From the NCBI GenBank assembly GCA_038749025.1, contig JBCDIL010000014.1, positions 1 through 64,000 on the forward strand: 64,000 bases of DNA, written 5' to 3'. The notes under the pieces were generated by a model, which made no database searches, was not told the DNA's origin, and saw only the letters and a program-made list of their open reading frames with translations. Shown one piece after another: positions 60,159 through 64,000 of this stretch. Position 1 is the stretch's first letter. Every line of letters starts with the position of its first letter. This DNA is from JBCAXA01 sp038749025 (GTDB lineage: Bacteria; Pseudomonadota; Gammaproteobacteria; Steroidobacterales; Woeseiaceae). Both the position numbers and the translations under genes were made by a program.

Positions 60159-61736
60159 TTGTCTCCGCATTTTAGTCGTCGCGAACTTCTGAATTTCGTT
60201 GCCGCTGCTGGCGGTACCCATGCCGTCTACCAGACCAGTCGTGCGTTGGGTCTTCTCGCGGATAGCACGCCTCCCGCCTCACTGAACTTGTCCCCGGTTG
60301 GATCAGCCGCGCGCACGGCCGTCGTCCTCGGCGCAGGCATTGCCGGGCTTACCGTTGCCTACGAGTTAGAGCGCGCCGGTTACGGTGTCACGATCATCGA
60401 GGCCTCGCACCGAGTCGGTGGCCGCAATATGACGGTCCGCTCCGGTGATGTCATTGACGAGCTCGGTCAGCGTCAAGTCTGTCAGTTTGACGATGAACCG
60501 AACCTCTACTTCAATGCGGGACCGGCGCGTATCCCCGGGCATCACCAACGGACTCTGAAGTACTGCCGCGACCTCAATGTTCCGCTTATCGTCAAAGCGA
60601 ACTTCGCGCGTAACGCCTACCACCAAGATGATGCGAGTTTCGCGGGCCGGCCCGTTCGCCTCGGTCACTACGTGGCCGATGCGCGCGGCTTCTTGTCGGA
60701 GTTGTTACACAAAGCCGTCGACAAAAATCAGTTCGACCAAGCGCTATCGGCCGACGATCGCGAACGACTGCTCGAGTTTGTCACGGCTTTTGGTGATCTT
60801 GATGACAGCGGCAATTACGCCGGGTCACGCCGCGCCGGCTATGCACGCGGCTACCAGTCACCCGAGGAGTACCGCTCGCCGTTACCGTTTGATGACATGC
60901 TGGGCGGCGACTTCTGGAAGTGGGTTTACACCGCGTCCGAGAACCCTGATTGGGGCGACCCGTTAATGGAAGTGCCAGGCGGTATGGATGGCATCGTGCA
61001 GGCGTTCGTTCGTGAGTTGTCATCACCGATAACGTTAAATGCGCCCGTGCAATCGATCGACGTGACAGCAGACGGCGTCGACGTTGTTTTCTGCCAACAA
61101 GGTGTTTTGCACCAGGTGAGCGCTGACTACTGCTTCAACAGCATTCCAGCGCATTTCTTGCCCGGTATCCCCAGCAATCTGCCGCGCGAATACAAGAATG
61201 CACTAGCGGCGTTAAAGCCCAACAAATTGATGAAGATCGGTTTGCAAATGAAGCGCCGTTTCTGGGAAGAGGAGGGCATCTACGGCGGCACAACGCTGAC
61301 ATCGCAGCCGATTGGCGAACTCTGGTACCCGTCACACGATATCCACGCGCAAAAAGGCGTTGTTATCGGCGCCTACACGCACGGGGATGGTTGCGCAACG
61401 TGGTCGACAATGACGCCGAGCGAGCGACTTCGAGCCGCCGCCGAGTGCGGCGAGAGAATCCACTCCGGCTACGCGGAGCTTGTTGAGTCCGGCGTCAGTG
61501 TGCCGTGGGAACGTATGAACCACATGATGGGTTGTTCGGTGCATTGGACCGAGGCCTTACGTCAGCAACACTTCGACGTGCTGCGCCGGCCCGTTGCCGG
61601 CCGTCACTACCTTGTCGGCGACCAGATGAGTTATCACCCGACGTGGCAGGAAGGCGCGTTCGCATCGGCCGAGTACGCGCTGCTCGATCTGGACAAGCGA
61701 GTACGCAGCGACAGCGCAGTCGGGCGGCTGGCGTAG
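60159..61736 (+). CDS. Exported flavin-containing amine/amino-acid oxidase
   Basis: 525 residues. The N-terminus has a twin-arginine-like motif (FSRRELLNFVAAAGG), so a folded FAD protein is probably sent to the periplasm by Tat. The FAD site is VVLGAGIAGLTVAYELERAG, then IIEASHRVGGRNMTVR, typical of L-amino-acid/monoamine oxidases; VGDQMSYHPTWQEGAFASAE is the C-terminal FAD motif. TTG 60159 has AAGGA ten bases upstream; an ATG at 60151 is out of frame. A di-haem cytochrome gene begins four bases after the stop, suggesting a dehydrogenase passing electrons to cytochrome c rather than oxygen. Confidence 0.87.
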   Translation: MSPHFSRRELLNFVAAAGGTHAVYQTSRALGLLADSTPPASLNLSPVGSAARTAVVLGAGIAGLTVAYELERAGYGVTIIEASHRVGGRNMTVRSGDVIDELGQRQVCQFDDEPNLYFNAGPARIPGHHQRTLKYCRDLNVPLIVKANFARNAYHQDDASFAGRPVRLGHYVADARGFLSELLHKAVDKNQFDQALSADDRERLLEFVTAFGDLDDSGNYAGSRRAGYARGYQSPEEYRSPLPFDDMLGGDFWKWVYTASENPDWGDPLMEVPGGMDGIVQAFVRELSSPITLNAPVQSIDVTADGVDVVFCQQGVLHQVSADYCFNSIPAHFLPGIPSNLPREYKNALAALKPNKLMKIGLQMKRRFWEEEGIYGGTTLTSQPIGELWYPSHDIHAQKGVVIGAYTHGDGCATWSTMTPSERLRAAAECGERIHSGYAELVESGVSVPWERMNHMMGCSVHWTEALRQQHFDVLRRPVAGRHYLVGDQMSYHPTWQEGAFASAEYALLDLDKRVRSDSAVGRLA

Positions 61737-61740
61737 CGCG

Positions 61741-62367
61741 ATGCGCACAATCTCCCTATTGCTCGTTGGGTTAGCCGGCGCTGCTATGGCGGAGCCAATG
61801 AATGGCGCACCGCCGCCCAGCGAATTTGTCTACTGCACCACCTGCCATGGTGTGCAGATGATGGGCAACGCCACGCTCAACGCGCCGCGTTTAAGTGGTT
61901 TAGACGCCGGTTACGTCGAACGTCAGTTGGTTGCCTACCGCGCCGGTTGGCGCGGTACTGTAGCAGGCGATTCCGTCGGCGCACTGATGCGACCGATGGC
62001 GATGTCACTGTCCGAGGCTCAGGTTGCCGCGGCGGCGGAGTACGTTGCTAGCACGCGCTCGCCGCTTCCTGTGCCGACCGGCAATGGCGATGCTGAGCGC
62101 GGTCGAAGCTTGTACCCGAGCTGCGCAGCTTGTCACGGGGTCGCGGGCAAGGGCAACGCCGCTGTCGCTGGACCTGCACTTGTCGGTCTTAACGACTGGT
62201 ATCTCGTTCGCCAGTTGACGGGCTATCGCGATGGCTGGCGCGGTACACACGCCGACGATACGGCGGGCCAGCAGATGGTAGGCGCGGCTTCCCAGTTGAA
62301 GACGGACGACGACATCGCCGATGTCGTTGCCTACATCATGACGTTTAGTGCCATTAGCAAACCTTAG
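61741..62367 (+). CDS. Periplasmic di-haem cytochrome c (c4-like)
   Basis: A 208-residue exported protein with signal peptide MRTISLLLVGLAGAAMA. Two c-type haem sites are present: CTTCH at 32-36 and CAACH at 128-132. Each is followed by similar sequence (LVAYRAGWRGTVAGDSVGAL and LTGYRDGWRGTHADDTAGQQ), showing a duplicated monohaem domain as in cytochrome c4. Met residues in LMRPMAMSL and QQMVGAA are likely axial ligands. It sits between the exported amine oxidase and exported RidA in one operon (gaps of 4 and 12 bases), the natural electron acceptor for the oxidase. Confidence 0.93.
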   Translation: MRTISLLLVGLAGAAMAEPMNGAPPPSEFVYCTTCHGVQMMGNATLNAPRLSGLDAGYVERQLVAYRAGWRGTVAGDSVGALMRPMAMSLSEAQVAAAAEYVASTRSPLPVPTGNGDAERGRSLYPSCAACHGVAGKGNAAVAGPALVGLNDWYLVRQLTGYRDGWRGTHADDTAGQQMVGAASQLKTDDDIADVVAYIMTFSAISKP

Positions 62368-62379
62368 GGGGAACCTATA

Positions 62380-62799
62380 GTGAAAAAGTTGTTCGTACTT
62401 TCCTGCGCCTTATTGCTCGCCTCGGTGGCGCTAGCTGAAAAGACCTTTTATGACCCGTATGACGGTAAGGCGCCATTTTCGGCCGCCGTTAGAGTTGGCG
62501 ACCTACTGTTTTTGTCCGGTGTGTTGGGTACGAAAGACGGCCAGCTTGCCGACGGTGGAACCGGTCCTGAAACCGCTCGCGCGTTGGAGATAATCGGTGA
62601 GCGACTCGCGGAGTATGAGCTCACTACAGCAGACGTTGTTAAGTGCACTGTCTTTTTGGCGGATATCGCCGACTTCAGCGAAATGAATGCCGAGTACATG
62701 CAGGTGTTTCAGCCGCCTCGCCCTGCGAGGAGTGCATTGGCAGCGAGCGGACTCGCGCTCAATGCGAACGTCGAAATCGAGTGCATCGCGGCGTATTGA
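62380..62799 (+). CDS. RidA/YjgF family protein with signal peptide
   Basis: 139 residues. The mature part is a RidA (Rid) domain with the conserved Arg117 (RPARSALAASGLALNANVEI) and Glu134 that in RidA enzymes hydrolyse imines/enamines to ketones and ammonia. A signal peptide (MKKLFVLSCALLLASVALA) precedes it, unlike the usual cytoplasmic RidA. GTG start with AGGGGGAAC upstream. The third gene after the exported oxidase and cytochrome c, it would clear imines released by the oxidase in the periplasm. The hairpin at 62802 lies just after the stop. Confidence 0.92.
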   Translation: MKKLFVLSCALLLASVALAEKTFYDPYDGKAPFSAAVRVGDLLFLSGVLGTKDGQLADGGTGPETARALEIIGERLAEYELTTADVVKCTVFLADIADFSEMNAEYMQVFQPPRPARSALAASGLALNANVEIECIAAY

Positions 62800-62801
62800 A
62801 C

Positions 62802-62818
62802 AGCCGCAGGAGGCGGCT
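62802..62818. terminator. Short hairpin between convergent ridA-like and cyclase genes
   Basis: AGCCGC and GCGGCT pair around a five-base loop immediately after the RidA stop, overlapping the last base of the convergent cyclase stop. It is short and without a T-run, so only a possible terminator. Confidence 0.35.
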
Positions 62819-64000
62819 TAGCTCGCCTCCCGATACAGCCGCACTTTGTTGCGACCCATGTCTTTGGCTTCGTACAGCACTTTATCGGCGCGGGCGAGGA
62901 GATCGGCTAGCGATTCGTTGGCGGCGTTGGTGAAGGCCACGCCGAAGCTCGCCGTAATCGATACGGTCGCTTCACGCAATTCAATCTCGAGGCTCTCGAG
63001 TTTCTTGCGGGCGCGCTCGGCGATGAACATACCTGTGTCGATGGATGTCGACGGTACGAGCATTACGAACTCTTCGCCGCCCCATCGACCAATGGTGTCT
63101 TTGTCGCGGAGCGCGTCCTTGAACACGCAGGCTGCTGCCTCCAGCACCCGGTCGCCGGCGTCATGACCGTAAGTGTCGTTGATGAGCTTGAAGTGATCGA
63201 GATCGACAATAATGGCGCAAAGCGATTCGTCATCGCGTTGCAGCAGCTCATAGCAGCGTTGCACGAAGGTTCGGTTCGGTAAGCCGGTCAGATCGTCAAC
63301 CGCGGCCTTGGTTTCGAGGCTGCGTTTGTAGAGATGCATCAAGTAGAAGGTTGCGGCGGCGAGTAACAGCACGCTGATGACGGCCGATACACCGCTGACG
63401 ATGAGCGAGCGTGTGGTTTGCGCTTGGCGCGCTTCCAATGGCGTTAAGAGCAGCAGTCGCCAGCCGAGGTCCTTGATGCCGAATTCTGAGATCAGCGTGT
63501 CTTGGCTGTCGATTTGGATAATCTCGCCGTCATGGGCATCTTCGACACTATGCGTTTCGTCGCCGTGTTCGAACCAGCCGAGTGAGGCCAAATTCGGGAT
63601 GTGGGCGCCGGTGACGACGAGCTCGGGCAGCGACGAAAGCATGATATTGCCGCGCTCGTTGACAAACAAGAAGTCGTAGCCGTAGCGGGCTTTGTAGCTG
63701 TCGAAGGTATCGATGAAGCGTTGAATCGGCTTGCCGACGCCAACGTAACCAAGGAATTCGCGGCTGCGGCTGTAGACGGCGACATCGAAGAACAGATGTA
63801 CGTTACCGACCTGCCCAAGGTCCGCCATTACGTCTTTGTCGCGTTCTTTCGCCTCGAAGTACCAACGCACGTCGTCGGCCACGAGATCGAGCGCCCGCCC
63901 ATCTGAGAGGTATTGCTTACCGGTACGTTCGCTCGCGACAAAGAACGTTAAGCCGAGTTCAGCTTCCATTTCTTGGAGGCGCTGGATGAGCGCGTTCTCG
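62818..64000 (-). CDS. Membrane GGDEF diguanylate cyclase with Cache-like sensor, partial
   Basis: At least 394 residues; the frame runs off the right end of the window (ENALIQRLQ precedes Met at 63969), so the start is missing. A periplasmic Cache-like domain comes first (VADDVRWYFEAKERDKDVMA, FFDVAVYSRSREFLGYVGVG), then a membrane helix (IVSGVSAVISVLLLAAATFY) and a GGDEF domain (LTGLPNRTFVQRCYELL, IIVDLDHFKLINDTYGHDAG) with active site GGEEF and an intact RDKD inhibitory site. It makes cyclic di-GMP in response to an extracytoplasmic ligand. It is convergent with the RidA gene, with 18 bases between stops. Confidence 0.93.
   Translation of the reverse strand, partial: ENALIQRLQEMEAELGLTFFVASERTGKQYLSDGRALDLVADDVRWYFEAKERDKDVMADLGQVGNVHLFFDVAVYSRSREFLGYVGVGKPIQRFIDTFDSYKARYGYDFLFVNERGNIMLSSLPELVVTGAHIPNLASLGWFEHGDETHSVEDAHDGEIIQIDSQDTLISEFGIKDLGWRLLLLTPLEARQAQTTRSLIVSGVSAVISVLLLAAATFYLMHLYKRSLETKAAVDDLTGLPNRTFVQRCYELLQRDDESLCAIIVDLDHFKLINDTYGHDAGDRVLEAAACVFKDALRDKDTIGRWGGEEFVMLVPSTSIDTGMFIAERARKKLESLEIELREATVSITASFGVAFTNAANESLADLLARADKVLYEAKDMGRNKVRLYREAS

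Overview
The window is about 64 kb of high-GC DNA, densely packed with genes and carrying many GTG/TTG starts and ATGA-type overlaps. It looks like a Gammaproteobacterium chromosome. The evidence is the order birA-coaX-SPOR protein-tRNA-Thr(UGU), a GlyGly-CTERM sorting tail, FecI/FecR/TonB-receptor and ECF-sigma/receptor-kinase pairs, exported di-haem cytochrome c and lipoproteins, and REP/BIME-like intergenic repeats. A Lysobacterales/Xanthomonadales-like or marine relative is plausible, but the exact group is not resolved. I saw no rRNA, CRISPR array, intact insertion sequence or integrase.

Layout. 1-6.3 kb: two inverted sets of BIME-like repeats bracket an MscS channel, a LysR regulator, a hydrolase/hypothetical pair, a glutathione S-transferase and a small lipoprotein. 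6.3-15.4 kb: a conserved block holds ctlX, an M61 peptidase-kelch-DMT transporter chain, an orphan antitoxin-like ORF, plsY, birA, coaX, a SPOR protein, an outer-membrane barrel and tRNA-Thr. 15.4-19.0 kb: a low-GC accessory islet starts with a 3' fragment of tRNA-Arg(ACG). It carries a VapBC50-like PIN/HTH pair and a two-gene unit (unknown protein plus XRE-ImmA/IrrE metalloprotease). It ends in a transposase remnant that abuts a 5'-truncated gene for a surface protein. 19-33 kb: a mosaic of secreted or lipid-related proteins and orphans, namely a TPR protein, TrhA, a GMC oxidoreductase, an ICMT-like methyltransferase, two unknown exported proteins, a desaturase-DUF2147 fusion, and membrane-bound AraC and LytTR regulators. 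33.4-38 kb: an iron-type signalling cassette of ECF sigma, FecR and an STN-containing TonB receptor, with a Fur-box-like site upstream and a diguanylate cyclase fragment downstream. 38-46.4 kb: DUF1800/DUF1501 operon, an unknown membrane protein, an FAD amine oxidase and RecQ. 46.5-55.1 kb: a receptor-type Ser/Thr kinase and its ECF sigma factor, divergent from a gene for a 1683-residue lipoprotein with Calx-beta domains and a seven-repeat FG-GAP propeller. 55-64 kb: a cytoplasmic diguanylate cyclase, a winged-helix/hydrolase fusion, an Fe-alcohol dehydrogenase, a thioesterase, an operon for an exported amine oxidase, a di-haem cytochrome c and an exported RidA, and a partial Cache-GGDEF cyclase.

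Most interesting leads. (i) The exported flavin amine oxidase-cytochrome c-RidA operon at 60159-62799 reads as a complete periplasmic amine-oxidation and imine-clearance route. (ii) The coupled unknown/XRE-ImmA-IrrE pair at 16784-18663, on a tRNA-associated islet, is a candidate toxin-antitoxin or phage-defence unit. (iii) The desaturase-DUF2147 and winged-helix/hydrolase fusions suggest one-component functions not evident from either domain alone. All functional assignments come from reading motifs by eye; no database search was run.
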